From an uncultured Bacilli bacterium (GTDB taxonomy: Bacteria > Bacillota_I > Bacilli_A > RF39 > UBA660), in contig CAKOXW010000001.1 of the NCBI GenBank assembly GCA_934130375.1, positions 372,001 through 436,000 of the forward strand: a DNA stretch of 64,000 nucleotides. Direction: 5' to 3'. The translations under genes were made by a program, and so were the position numbers. The notes under the pieces were generated by a model. That model did not search any database. It was not told the DNA's origin and saw only the letters and a list, made by a program, of their open reading frames with translations. Shown piece after piece: positions 1 through 8,088 of this stretch; the stretch's first letter is position 1; each line of letters begins with the position of its first letter.

Positions 1-416
1 ACTAATACAAGTTGTACTTTTTCCTGCATACCTTTACTCATTTTAGATAATTTTTGATTAATATCAAGATTTAAATCATTAAGTAATTTTATTGCTTTTT
101 CTTTATCAAAATCAAAATAAAAATCAGAAAAATAATTAATTACTTCAATAACTTTCATACTCTTATTTAAATAAGTTCTCTCAGGTAAATAAGATATTAC
201 TTTCTTAGTTTCAACGCCTACCTCGCAACCATTTACCAAAATCGTACCACTATCTTTTACTAATAAATCATTAATTAACTTAATTAAAGTAGTTTTACCC
301 GTACCATTTTGACCAAGTAATCCAACTATCTTACCCTTCTTAATTTTTAAATTAATATCATTTAACACAACCTTGTTGTCGTAACTTTTATATAAGTTTT
401 TAATTTCAAGAAGCAT
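1..416 (-). CDS. ABC transporter ATP-binding protein, N-terminal part (runs off left edge)
   Basis: The frame opens at an ATG whose complement lies at 414-416 and stays open to the window edge, giving about 138 residues. Visible motifs are MLLEIKNLYKSY at the start, Walker A GQNGTGKTT, and the ABC signature region LSKMSKGMQEKVQL; the Walker B is beyond the edge. The protein should bind and hydrolyse ATP to drive a membrane permease that lies outside the window. It overlaps the upstream GntR gene by 11 bp, as in ytrA-ytrB type operons where the regulator comes first, so I infer a YtrB-like exporter ATPase. Substrate unknown. Confidence 0.9.
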   Translation of the reverse strand, partial: MLLEIKNLYKSYDNKVVLNDINLKIKKGKIVGLLGQNGTGKTTLIKLINDLLVKDSGTILVNGCEVGVETKKVISYLPERTYLNKSMKVIEVINYFSDFYFDFDKEKAIKLLNDLNLDINQKLSKMSKGMQEKVQLVL

Positions 417-774
417 TCTTACCATCCTTTCCTAGGTAACATATCGCATCCTCCTTAGAAATACCAATTTTACTCATAGATAAAAAATAATCATCTATAA
501 TTTTTTGTGCGCACTCTTTTTTCAAATTATCAATAATTTTTTTATCTTCCGTAACATATTTTCCATTAGTTCTCTCAGTATATATTAGTTTGATATTTTC
601 AAGTTCACCTAATGCCTTCTGCATTGTATTAGGATTTACTTTAAATAAGGACGCTAAATCACGAACTGATGGCAATCTCTCTCCACTTTTAAATTCACCA
701 CGGATTATATAAGTTTTTAAATAATCAACTATTTGAACATAAATTGGAATATTATTATCAAAATTAGTATTCAT
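406..774 (-). CDS. GntR-family (YtrA subfamily) transcriptional repressor
   Basis: A 122-residue protein with the short YtrA layout: an N-terminal winged helix (PIYVQIVDYLKTYIIRGEF, then LPSVRDLASLFKVNPNTMQK as the recognition helix) and only a short helical tail in place of a ligand-binding domain. The start is well set by GGAGGTGACAT just before ATG. Proteins of this group repress the ABC transporter operon that they head and are relieved by cell-envelope-active compounds; here the ABC ATPase gene starts inside its last codons. A palindromic operator candidate lies directly upstream (787-819), consistent with autoregulation. The inducer cannot be read from the sequence. Confidence 0.9.
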   Translation of the reverse strand: MNTNFDNNIPIYVQIVDYLKTYIIRGEFKSGERLPSVRDLASLFKVNPNTMQKALGELENIKLIYTERTNGKYVTEDKKIIDNLKKECAQKIIDDYFLSMSKIGISKEDAICYLGKDGKNAS

Positions 775-786
775 ATGTCACCTCCA

Positions 787-819
787 ATTGTATTACTTAA
801 CTAATACAATAATATTGTA
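787..819. promoter_or_regulatory. Operator candidate of the YtrA-like repressor
   Basis: Upstream of the GntR gene there are two interlocked inverted repeats that share one arm: ATTGTATTA (787-795) facing TAATACAAT (802-810), and TACAAT/ATTGTA within TACAATAATATTGTA (805-819). Three alternating half-sites of ATTGTA type are a usual arrangement for GntR autoregulation. The site lies between the gene start and its presumed promoter. Confidence 0.6.
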
Positions 820-850
820 TACTTATTTAAAAAAAGTGTCAATAGTAAAA

Positions 851-870
851 ATAGAACATCAAAGTTCTAT
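851..870 (-). terminator. Rho-independent terminator
   Basis: On the minus strand ATAGAAC and GTTCTAT form a 7-bp stem with a 6-nt loop, followed by TTTTTA. It lies at the 3' end of the 867-1211 gene. Confidence 0.7.
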
Positions 871-1211
871 CTTAAAAAATCCTTCTTTTCAATTCTTTTT
901 TGTTTTCTTTTACATTTAACCTTAGTTTGATATTCATAATGTCCTTCAGGCATAACTGCATAATACCTCTTCAAACCTTTGTAAATTTTTTGTGATGCAT
1001 CAAGTGATTGTTCAAAACTTTCAAAAGAAAATTTTAACTCCAAATCACCTATTTCATCATTCATATAAGAATTATAAACACCCTCATCATAATACACACC
1101 TACTGCACTTGGTTTGCTAGAATAAGCAGGTTTACGATTATAATTAGTAACATTAAATAAATTCTCATCAATTAATGGACTATAATCCTCACCATTAAAA
1201 TATATTTCCAT
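867..1211 (-). CDS. Hypothetical protein, 114 aa
   Basis: I do not recognise this family. The start is placed at the ATG with its complement at 1209-1211 because GGAGGGAATGGT directly precedes it; an upstream in-frame ATG would lie before the ribosome binding site. The protein starts MEIYFNGEDYSPLIDE, has no signal peptide or membrane segment, is rich in Tyr and Asn, and ends in a strongly basic tail (KCKRKQKRIEKKDF). It is a single-gene unit with its own terminator, between the ABC operon and the pilin-like genes. Confidence 0.75.
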   Translation of the reverse strand: MEIYFNGEDYSPLIDENLFNVTNYNRKPAYSSKPSAVGVYYDEGVYNSYMNDEIGDLELKFSFESFEQSLDASQKIYKGLKRYYAVMPEGHYEYQTKVKCKRKQKRIEKKDFLR

Positions 1212-1241
1212 ACCATTCCCTCCAATTTTATTATACAAGAA

Positions 1242-1265
1242 AAAAAGATAAAAATCTATCTTTTT
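1242..1265. terminator. Terminator between the pilin-like gene and the 114-aa gene
   Basis: AAAAAGATA and TATCTTTTT pair across a 6-nt loop. On the minus strand the stem ends in a run of T directly after the first pilin-like gene. Confidence 0.7.
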
Positions 1266-1288
1266 AACAATCTAAATTAAAATATCAA

Positions 1289-2407
1289 TTATTCACAAGC
1301 ATTAACAACAACATTACTTGGAAAACTATAATTACCATCTTCCATAATTGGATTACCTCTAAACGCATTACAACCAAGCGTTATTGGTGTATCAGGAAAT
1401 GTAATTGAAGTTATTTGATTATTTTCAAAAGCATTGATACCTATTTCGGTAATACTTGATGGTATTGTAATATTTGTTAATTCATTACCAAAAAACGCAT
1501 TTCTATATATACTTGTTACTGTATTAGGTATCACTACCGAAGTTATTCCTAAACCCGAAATCGATATGGAAAGTGGTTTAACCACGTAATTATTAGAATT
1601 ATAACTTAATAAACTTACTTTATAATCATTATTATAAGCAGTAAGTGTTGGTATAATACCTCCTGTTGTAAATGCATTATCTCCAATAGTAACAACTGTC
1701 TTACCATCTACTTGTGATGGTATTACTACATCAGTTCCTCCAGCAATATTATAACCTGTTATTTTTATACCTTCTGTTGCATCTACTTTTAATCCTATAG
1801 TTTCATAACTATAATCCTCTAGAGTTGAAACTTCAAGTGCTAAATCGTTAACAGTAAGAGTCTTATTATTTATTGTTAGTGAACCCGTTGTACAAAAAGT
1901 ATTGGCTTGTGCTTCAGTACAACCAACTGGATTTTGCATAAACGTTTTACATTTGTCTATATCTACAATTTCAGCACTATGAATTATTGGTGTATCTTCA
2001 TAACTAAAATACTTAGTAGCAGTTTCAGCAATTTCTTTCTTAGCACTTGCTTTGGCACTATCCTTAGTGCCATCTACTACTTGTAAACCTTCAAACTTAC
2101 CTTTACCTACTATTGATACTTTTGCATTTCCCTTATCATCAAAAGTAATATTACAACTTTCATAATCATTTGAATTTATCTTAGCAACATCACTACATTT
2201 TATTGTACTACTACCATCTAATACTTGATTTTCAGTATATTTCTTTTCAGCCTGACTTGCTATTAACTTTGCAGTTGTTTCTAATGATGCCTCCTTAGAA
2301 TTTTTAATTACATCACTTATTTTTGGCATTGCAATAATTAGTATAACTGCCAAAATAACTATTACTGCTAATAATTCTACTAAAGTAAAACCCTTCTTTT
2401 TCTTCAT
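1289..2407 (-). CDS. Pilin-like protein with BspA-type leucine-rich repeat head (copy 1)
   Basis: A 372-residue protein starting at the ATG after AAGGAGGAGATT (complement 2405-2407). It has a class III (prepilin) signal: basic KKKK, then G/FTLVELLAVIVILAVILI, so cleavage after Gly by a prepilin peptidase and insertion by a pseudopilin pathway are expected. The conserved globular part follows with a Cys pair. The C-terminal third carries LRR_5/BspA-type repeats (units such as ITSVVIPNTVTSIYRNAFFG and LTNITIPSSITEIGINAFEN). One unit is interrupted by an unusual Ser/Leu/Asn-rich stretch near residue 250. BspA repeats are known adhesion modules. The first ~100 residues are almost identical to the next gene, so the pair is a recent duplication. 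No pilus assembly genes lie in the window. Confidence 0.85.
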   Translation of the reverse strand: MKKKKGFTLVELLAVIVILAVILIIAMPKISDVIKNSKEASLETTAKLIASQAEKKYTENQVLDGSSTIKCSDVAKINSNDYESCNITFDDKGNAKVSIVGKGKFEGLQVVDGTKDSAKASAKKEIAETATKYFSYEDTPIIHSAEIVDIDKCKTFMQNPVGCTEAQANTFCTTGSLTINNKTLTVNDLALEVSTLEDYSYETIGLKVDATEGIKITGYNIAGGTDVVIPSQVDGKTVVTIGDNAFTTGGIIPTLTAYNNDYKVSLLSYNSNNYVVKPLSISISGLGITSVVIPNTVTSIYRNAFFGNELTNITIPSSITEIGINAFENNQITSITFPDTPITLGCNAFRGNPIMEDGNYSFPSNVVVNACE

Positions 2408-2432
2408 AATCTCCTCCTTATTATACAAGGTT

Positions 2433-2467
2433 ATTATACTATACACCCCCCCCCATTTGACAATGGG
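2433..2467 (-). promoter_or_regulatory. Promoter with a poly-G spacer upstream of pilin-like copy 1
   Basis: On the minus strand the order is a -35-like TTGTCA (complement 2458-2463), a 19-nt spacer containing G9 (C9 at 2446-2454), and a -10 TATAAT (complement 2433-2438), then the ribosome binding site. A 17-nt spacer would need G7. CCCATT and AATGGG (2452-2457 and 2462-2467) form an inverted repeat around the -35. Homopolymeric G/C runs in promoter spacers change length by slippage, as known for the fim genes of Bordetella. Nine consecutive G/C bases are striking in this AT-rich region. Confidence 0.6.
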
Positions 2468-2554
2468 CGAGGGCGTTTTTTAGGCCTATTTTTGACATAT
2501 TTTTACACAAAATTTGATATTTTATACTAAAACGACCACTTTTTAACTAATTAT

Positions 2555-2597
2555 TACGGGATTTTACATGTATTCAAAATAATACTAAAATCCCGTA
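2555..2597. repeat. Perfect 12-bp inverted repeat in the gap between the two pilin-like genes
   Basis: TACGGGATTTTA (2555-2566) faces its exact complement TAAAATCCCGTA (2586-2597) across 19 nt. No T-run follows on either strand, so it does not look like a terminator. It may be an operator, or the remains of a small inverted-repeat element. The rest of 2470-2852 shows no convincing gene. Confidence 0.5.
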
Positions 2598-2666
2598 TGT
2601 GATTGAAAATATAATTAAAATAGTTATTATGAATATGTGAAGAAAGTCTTAATAAAATATAAAAGA

Positions 2667-2691
2667 AACACTTAACCAGTAATTAGGTGTT
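2667..2691 (-). terminator. Weak terminator of pilin-like copy 2
   Basis: AACACTTAA and TTAGGTGTT pair with one mismatch across 7 nt. On the minus strand the hairpin is followed by a T-rich tail. It lies 160 bp past the stop codon, which lowers confidence. Confidence 0.4.
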
Positions 2692-2852
2692 GCTTTACAA
2701 CAAAACTAATCCTTATGATTAGACATTTTTTATATTCTACTAAAGATAGTGAACTATAAATAATAGAAGAGTAAGCACTAATAGAAGAATTGTAAAATCC
2801 TTCACCATGCACATACCTCATTTCATTTTTATAAGAAGTAGGCAATCAATAA

Positions 2853-4124
2853 TTAACATGATTCACCAATAACATTATTAGGAAAACTATAACTATCATC
2901 ATTTATAATTGGATTATCTCTAAATGCATCACAACCAAGCATTATTGGTGTATCAGGAAATGTGATTGAAGTTATTTGATTATTTCTAAATGCATAAGCA
3001 CCTATCGAAATAACACTATTTGGAATTGTTACACTTGTTAATTGATTGCCACTAAAAGCATAGTCACCTATTTTGGTAATACTTGATGGGATTTCCACAT
3101 TTGTTAATTTGTTACCATAAAATGAATTTTCACCTATACTTGTTAAAGTACTTGGCATTACTACTGAAGTAATTCCTAGACCATCACCTGTATTACTATC
3201 ATAAAATGCCTTATCTCCAATAGCAACAACTGCCTTACCATCTATTTGTGACGGTATTACTACATCTGTTCCTCCACCATTTTCGTATGTTATCTTCAAT
3301 CCGGCATTCTCATAGTCACTTGATGGTATATCTCCTGAGATAACATCTTTTTGAATTGTATATCCATCAACCTCACCTCTACTGCAATAATTATTTGATT
3401 GTTCCTCATCATAAGAAAAATTTGTTTGAACATAATTTTTGCACTTATTTTCATCTACTACTTCAACATTACATATTGTTCCAATTTCAAATCCTGTTAT
3501 TGAAATACCATCTATTGTTTCTACTTTTAATCCTGCTGTTTCATAGTCACTTGATTGTATTAAATTAAGTGATACTGTATCTTGTAAACTCGAACCATTA
3601 ACTGCTTGATCAGTTGTACATAATGTTGTTACTTGTTCTTCGGTTAATTTAAATTTAGATTGAATATAACTTGTACATTTAGCAGTGTCTTCGACAATAA
3701 CATTAGATACTACAGGTATGTCTACATAACTAAAATACTTAGCCTCAGTTGAGCAATCACTAGTTATAGATGCACTATTCTTACTTGCATTACATACAGC
3801 CATACCTTCAAACTTACCCTTTCCTACTATTGATACTTTTGCATTTCCCTTATCATCAAAAGTAATATTACAACTTTCATAATCATTTAAACTTATCTTA
3901 GCAACATCACTACATTTTATTGTACTACTACCATCTAATACTTGATTTTCAGTATATTTCTTTTCTGCTTGACTTGCTATTAACTTTGCAGTTGTTTCTA
4001 ATGATGCTTCCTTAGAATTCTTAATTACATCACTTATCTTAGGCATTGCAATAATTAGTATAACAGCCAAAATAACTATTACTGCTAATAATTCAACTAA
4101 AGTAAAACCTCTCTTTTCCTTCAT
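2853..4124 (-). CDS. Pilin-like protein with duplicated Cys module and BspA-type repeats (copy 2)
   Basis: A 423-residue paralogue of the neighbouring gene; the start follows AGAGGAGGAAATT. The N terminus is a prepilin signal (KEKRG/FTLVELLAVIVILAV). About 100 residues then match copy 1 almost exactly, after which the two diverge. A module of roughly 80 residues with the pattern D..KC..Y.Q and a later Cys, ending SDYE.AGLK, occurs twice here and once in copy 1. The C terminus has at least three complete BspA-type repeats (for example LTSVTIPNSVISIGAYAFRN). The expected role is a surface-displayed adhesion or binding pseudopilin. Its promoter repeats the poly-G design of copy 1. Confidence 0.85.
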   Translation of the reverse strand: MKEKRGFTLVELLAVIVILAVILIIAMPKISDVIKNSKEASLETTAKLIASQAEKKYTENQVLDGSSTIKCSDVAKISLNDYESCNITFDDKGNAKVSIVGKGKFEGMAVCNASKNSASITSDCSTEAKYFSYVDIPVVSNVIVEDTAKCTSYIQSKFKLTEEQVTTLCTTDQAVNGSSLQDTVSLNLIQSSDYETAGLKVETIDGISITGFEIGTICNVEVVDENKCKNYVQTNFSYDEEQSNNYCSRGEVDGYTIQKDVISGDIPSSDYENAGLKITYENGGGTDVVIPSQIDGKAVVAIGDKAFYDSNTGDGLGITSVVMPSTLTSIGENSFYGNKLTNVEIPSSITKIGDYAFSGNQLTSVTIPNSVISIGAYAFRNNQITSITFPDTPIMLGCDAFRDNPIINDDSYSFPNNVIGESC

Positions 4125-4150
4125 AATTTCCTCCTCTATTATACAAGGTT

Positions 4151-4185
4151 ATTATACTATACACCCCCCCCCATTTGGCAATGGG
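4151..4185 (-). promoter_or_regulatory. Promoter with a poly-G spacer upstream of pilin-like copy 2
   Basis: This is the same layout as at 2433-2467: a -35-like TTGCCA (complement 4176-4181), a 19-nt spacer with G9 (C9 at 4164-4172), and -10 TATAAT (complement 4151-4156). The inverted repeat CCCATT/AATGGG is kept although its loop differs by one base (GCCA instead of GTCA). Confidence 0.6.
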
Positions 4186-4236
4186 AGAGGATGTAAATAG
4201 ACATAACTTTACATGCAATTTGCAAATTAATATACA

Positions 4237-4316
4237 AATCTTATAATCTTTAACATATAAATTTATAAAAATGTAATATAAACTATTTAAGCCCACGAAT
4301 ACATAAAAAAGAAATA
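4237..4316. repeat. 3'-end intergenic repeat, copy 1
   Basis: A roughly 75-bp AT-rich element with the core TTTAAGCCCACGAATACATA. It resembles copies at 23518-23597 (along most of its length), 27391-27445 and 55949-56010 (core only). All four lie at the 3' end of a minus-strand gene. Confidence 0.55.
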
Positions 4317-4562
4317 ATCATTTTTAGTTTCCTTAATATTATATTTATCTACAAATGAAGAAGTAGAAATAGATACTATTAAATCTTCTAAGATATCAGA
4401 CACTTCAAATCTTTTTAACATGGTTAGTATTTCTAATCTATTACTGATTATCTCTTTAATATCACTTTTAGAAAGATATAGATTTTTATCTTCTAAGTAT
4501 TTATTTATTTCATATATTTTTTTATCATCCACAACCTTGTTATTCATTATTTCTTGTAACAT
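4287..4562 (-). CDS. Small hypothetical protein, 91 aa (weakly DUF6323-like)
   Basis: The start follows GAGGTGAAAAT. The protein is soluble and helical, with an LSKSDIKEIISNRLEILTML stretch that reminds me of the DUF6323 family; this is memory of a pattern and not a confirmed match. Its last codons run into the 3'-end repeat, where the stop TAA is part of the repeat core, so the C terminus (MYSWA) is probably imposed by the repeat. A distinct terminator is not visible. Confidence 0.6.
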   Translation of the reverse strand: MLQEIMNNKVVDDKKIYEINKYLEDKNLYLSKSDIKEIISNRLEILTMLKRFEVSDILEDLIVSISTSSFVDKYNIKETKNDYFFFMYSWA

Positions 4563-4694
4563 ATTTTCACCTCATATACTTAATACACTAGTAATACAAT
4601 TATTACAAGACTTGAAAAAAAGTTGATTTTGTGGTAATATGTAAGTAGTTTGAAAGATAAATTCTTTCTTTTTTTATAGTTTGAAAGAAAAAAA

Positions 4695-4710
4695 GTTAGC
4701 ATTAACTAAC
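4695..4710 (-). terminator. Terminator of the PHP gene
   Basis: GTTAG and CTAAC pair across 6 nt. On the minus strand the stem is followed by seven T. The stop codon of the PHP gene lies in the hairpin. Confidence 0.65.
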
Positions 4711-5587
4711 CTTCTATATAACTTAAAATATCATCTATATTCGCATCTACCTCTTCATTTGCAAGTCCAATAATGGGTCTTATACCATCACTAGCATGAA
4801 AATCAGAACCAATTGTAGATACTAAAGCATTATCAATAGCAAATTTATTCCATAATTTTACTTCATTTATTTTATTATTATTCCTATCTACATAAACATA
4901 ATTACCTTCAATCGCATGGCAATCCATACTTTTAAGTATTTTTAAAACTTCATCACAAGACAAATTATCTTCATATTTGTACGCAACAGGATGCGCCAAA
5001 ACAGGCTTACCACCATATTTTCTTATAATATCAGCAGCATAAGAAGGAGTAATAGTTTCTTTCTTAACATAACAAGGACATCCTTCGTTCATAATAGTTT
5101 CAATAAATTCACCCTTATTTGGAATATGATTAAAATATTTAATCAAATTATCCTTGTTGTTCTTATTATTAATTACATCATTTGCTATATGCGCCTTTGT
5201 AACTGCATCTATCTTATCAAGGGTATTTACATCTAATATAAATCCAACACTTTCTAACTTCTTACTAACATCATATAAATACTTATGCCTTGTACTTCTT
5301 AAGCCACATAATATATCACTAAACTCTTTATTGTTTATATCGATATTATAGCCAAGGACATGTATTCCACATTTATTACTTTTAGTAGATATTTCTATAC
5401 CCGGTATCAATTTGATACCTTTTTTCTTAGCGTATTCTATTAAGTCTTCTGTATATGCACTTATAGTATCATGGTCTGTAATAGATATAATTTTTACATT
5501 ATTTTTGTATGCTTCATCTATTACTTCATACGGACTAAGCACTCCATCTGAACAAGTTGTATGTATATGCAAATCTATCTTTTCCAT
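4706..5587 (-). CDS. PHP-domain phosphoesterase (TrpH/YciV, RNase AM-like)
   Basis: A 293-residue PHP-fold metal-dependent phosphoesterase. The metal-binding signature starts at residue 5 (DLHIHTTCSDG), followed by ITDHDT, PGIEIS and, late in the protein, LAHPVAYK and GSDFHASDG; all are typical of the TrpH/YciV group. Characterised members hydrolyse 3',5'-nucleotide bisphosphates and short RNA 5' ends. Length matches the family. The gene overlaps the 3' end of the upstream Cys-rich gene by 13 bp, so the two are probably translated together. Confidence 0.85.
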   Translation of the reverse strand: MEKIDLHIHTTCSDGVLSPYEVIDEAYKNNVKIISITDHDTISAYTEDLIEYAKKKGIKLIPGIEISTKSNKCGIHVLGYNIDINNKEFSDILCGLRSTRHKYLYDVSKKLESVGFILDVNTLDKIDAVTKAHIANDVINNKNNKDNLIKYFNHIPNKGEFIETIMNEGCPCYVKKETITPSYAADIIRKYGGKPVLAHPVAYKYEDNLSCDEVLKILKSMDCHAIEGNYVYVDRNNNKINEVKLWNKFAIDNALVSTIGSDFHASDGIRPIIGLANEEVDANIDDILSYIEG

Positions 5588-6534
5588 CCTTCAATCCTCT
5601 TTCTAAAACTTTTTTGTAATTCCTCTGTTTCAAATCTTCTTAAAACTGAATCAGGTGCGACACTTATAAATAGCTTTTCTATTTCTTCTTCAGTAAATTT
5701 TGATAATAATGTACTTCTTGTTTCTTCTAGTAATTCATCTAGTTTTCCAAATCTAAAAGGGGTAAATGAATATAAATAATCTAATATAAAATTATAAGCC
5801 TCATCATCATATTGCCACTTTTTTCTAAGTGAGTGCGGATGTATAGGCAAATAAGGAACTGTGTTATTTTTTATTGCATTTTCAATAACACGTGGTGCTT
5901 CTTTTAAAATATTTACAAACTTACTATACTCTATAACATGTATATCAAGCGGCAAATATTTATCAGGCATTTTTCCGCTTATTAAATCTTTTGCAATTAA
6001 TGAAAATTCTCTCATTGTTCTTAGTGGGTCAACATCAGAAGTATACATTTCCTCTTTATTAAATTTCCTAACAAGCATTTCTTTTGCTTGACTTATTTTG
6101 CCATCTTCACAAATCATCCATATATCTAAATCAGGCAATCTATTTATTACTTTTCTAGGTTTTAACTCATCATCCATATTTGGACATGGCTTACATAATA
6201 TTTTTAAATCGGGCATGTTAAAATAATTTTTCTCCATGCAATCAGCACATACCCAGTACTTTTTATCACTTTTAGATGCATGAAAAGCAAGTTCATCATT
6301 ATATCTTATTTGTTCATTTATAACAGGTAAATCACCATTTAAATCCTCTTCTAAAACATAAAATGGATATCCAGTTGCAAAACTCCCCTTAAATCCTATT
6401 GTACTTTTCATAATTGTTACAACTTTTATTATATTTGAGGCATAATACTCTCTTTTTAAATCTGTATTACATTTTTCAAATAAATTTGATATTGCTGAAA
6501 TATAAGTACAAAATTCAATTGGTAAATTATTCAT
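5575..6534 (-). CDS. Hypothetical protein with a zinc-knuckle-like Cys cluster, 319 aa
   Basis: I do not recognise the family. The start follows GGGAGGTGATTGG. Around residues 95-120 there is a likely metal site, CADC followed by CKPC. Before it sits GSFATGY and after it LPDLDIWMI; a GS followed by DxD is the skeleton of a nucleotidyltransferase fold with the Cys cluster as an insert, but this is only a guess. No signal peptide or membrane segment is seen. It is the first gene of an operon with the PHP phosphoesterase. Its promoter is nearly the same as that of the Rel-like operon at 13.3 kb, so the two may answer to the same regulator. Confidence 0.8.
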   Translation of the reverse strand: MNNLPIEFCTYISAISNLFEKCNTDLKREYYASNIIKVVTIMKSTIGFKGSFATGYPFYVLEEDLNGDLPVINEQIRYNDELAFHASKSDKKYWVCADCMEKNYFNMPDLKILCKPCPNMDDELKPRKVINRLPDLDIWMICEDGKISQAKEMLVRKFNKEEMYTSDVDPLRTMREFSLIAKDLISGKMPDKYLPLDIHVIEYSKFVNILKEAPRVIENAIKNNTVPYLPIHPHSLRKKWQYDDEAYNFILDYLYSFTPFRFGKLDELLEETRSTLLSKFTEEEIEKLFISVAPDSVLRRFETEELQKSFRKRIEGWKR

Positions 6535-6596
6535 CCAATCACCTCCCTACACGTTTGTTTAATAAAATATCAAAGTAAAATTCCTAAATAATAATT

Positions 6597-6636
6597 AAAT
6601 TAGATTTAATTTATCACTTTTATTTATATATGTCAA
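6597..6636 (-). promoter_or_regulatory. Sigma-A promoter with palindromic operator (Cys-rich/PHP operon)
   Basis: On the minus strand TTGACA (complement 6631-6636), a 17-nt spacer and TAAATT (complement 6608-6613). The -10 runs into the palindrome AAATTA-N4-TAATTT (6597-6612), placed where transcription would start. The same arrangement recurs at 13272-13311. Confidence 0.65.
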
Positions 6637-6708
6637 ATATTTTAAAATATGAATACATGCAATTAATCATTTTTATTGCATTTGCTTTTCATATTTTTAT
6701 TTTTCAAA

Positions 6709-6739
6709 AAAAATTATCTCATTTACAAAGATAATTTTT
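6709..6739 (-). terminator. Terminator of hisS
   Basis: AAAAATTATCT and AGATAATTTTT form an 11-bp stem with a 9-nt loop. On the minus strand a run of T follows directly after the hisS stop codon. Confidence 0.85.
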
Positions 6740-6744
6740 AATAA

Positions 6745-8055
6745 CTATTTTTCAAAAAACTCTTTTATTTCATCAAATTTAACTTGGTTTTGTTCACCTG
6801 TTACCATATTTTTTATTGTTAAAGTATTAGTATTAATTTCATCTTCGCCAATAATAACTGCATATTTTGAATTCATATTATCAGCATACTTTATCTTAGA
6901 TTTAAACTTTTTATTAATGTAACATATACTTGTGGAAATACCCAATTCCCTTATTTTTTTAGATACTTCGAGGCACATTTTATAATCTTCTGTCATAGGA
7001 AGTATCATAACATCAACTGGTGAATTTATTTCATTATTTATAATACAATTTTCTTTTAATTGATAAAATAATCTTGTAAGACCAATTGATATTCCAACAC
7101 CAGGTAATTTTTTATCAGTATAATAAGTCGCTAAATCATCATACCTACCACCTGAACATACACTGCCTATTTGTGGGTAATCTACTAACTTTGTTTCATA
7201 CACAACACCAGTATAGTAATCAAGACCTCTTGCGATTGTTAAATCGATTGCAAAGTACTCTTCATCAATATTCATTGCTCTTAATGAATTTATAACTGTT
7301 TCTAGTTCATTAATACCATTTATAAACGTTTCATTTTCAATATTCAAATTCTTTAAACTATTTAATATATCATCATTAGAACCTTTAATTTTAATAAATG
7401 ACAAAATTTTATTTACTATTTCATCAGTTAGATTTATTTCTTTTAACATGTCAATTAAATCATCTTCAGAAACTTTTTCCATTTTATCAATTATTCTTAA
7501 AATATCTTGATACTTATCAGATAAGTTTAAGTTTTCAAAAAATCCATTTAATATTTTTCTACTATTAATTCTAATAACAAATTTACCAATATTCATCTTA
7601 GTAAAAATATCATAAATAATTGATGGTATTTCAGCATCATACATAAGTGATAATTCGCCATCACCTATAACATCTATATCACATTGATAAAATTCTCTAA
7701 ATCTTCCCTTTTGAGGTCTTTCACCTCTAAAAACTTTACCTATTTGATATCTTTTAAATGGAAAAGATAATTCATTATATTTTGCTGAAACATATTTTGC
7801 CAAAGGCACAGTTAAATCAAATCTTAATGATAAATCATTATCACCTTTATTAAATCTATATATTTGTTTTTCAGTTTCACCACCTGCTTTTGCAAGCAAT
7901 ACACTAGAATACTCAATAATAGGAGTATCAAGTGGGTAAAAACCATATAACTTATATGTGTCTTCTATAATATTTTTAATTCTATCAAATTCAATTTGAT
8001 CAAGTGGACTTAATTCCATAAATCCAGACAAAGTTTTAGGCTCAACTTTATTCAT
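6745..8055 (-). CDS. hisS: Histidine--tRNA ligase
   Basis: 436 residues, the usual length of bacterial HisRS. It attaches histidine to tRNA-His with ATP. Class II motifs are visible: motif 2 region FRGERPQKGRFREFYQCDID, the HisA motif LDYYTGVVYE, and motif 3 GVGISIGLTRLF. The C-terminal anticodon-binding domain starts at about residue 335 (PVDVMILPM). The start follows AAGGAGTGAGAATT. No T-box leader was found upstream; instead a repeat shared with 13.3 kb lies 34 bp before the start codon. aspS, often the next gene in Firmicutes, is absent. Confidence 0.97.
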   Translation of the reverse strand: MNKVEPKTLSGFMELSPLDQIEFDRIKNIIEDTYKLYGFYPLDTPIIEYSSVLLAKAGGETEKQIYRFNKGDNDLSLRFDLTVPLAKYVSAKYNELSFPFKRYQIGKVFRGERPQKGRFREFYQCDIDVIGDGELSLMYDAEIPSIIYDIFTKMNIGKFVIRINSRKILNGFFENLNLSDKYQDILRIIDKMEKVSEDDLIDMLKEINLTDEIVNKILSFIKIKGSNDDILNSLKNLNIENETFINGINELETVINSLRAMNIDEEYFAIDLTIARGLDYYTGVVYETKLVDYPQIGSVCSGGRYDDLATYYTDKKLPGVGISIGLTRLFYQLKENCIINNEINSPVDVMILPMTEDYKMCLEVSKKIRELGISTSICYINKKFKSKIKYADNMNSKYAVIIGEDEINTNTLTIKNMVTGEQNQVKFDEIKEFFEK

Positions 8056-8088
8056 AAATTCTCACTCCTTGTTCTTCTATATTTTACT

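Noticed and set aside
4093..4296. Frame reading through the poly-G run upstream of pilin-like copy 2
   Set aside because: It is out of frame with the pilin-like gene, has no ribosome binding site and crosses the promoter. It exists only because the G-run lacks stops.
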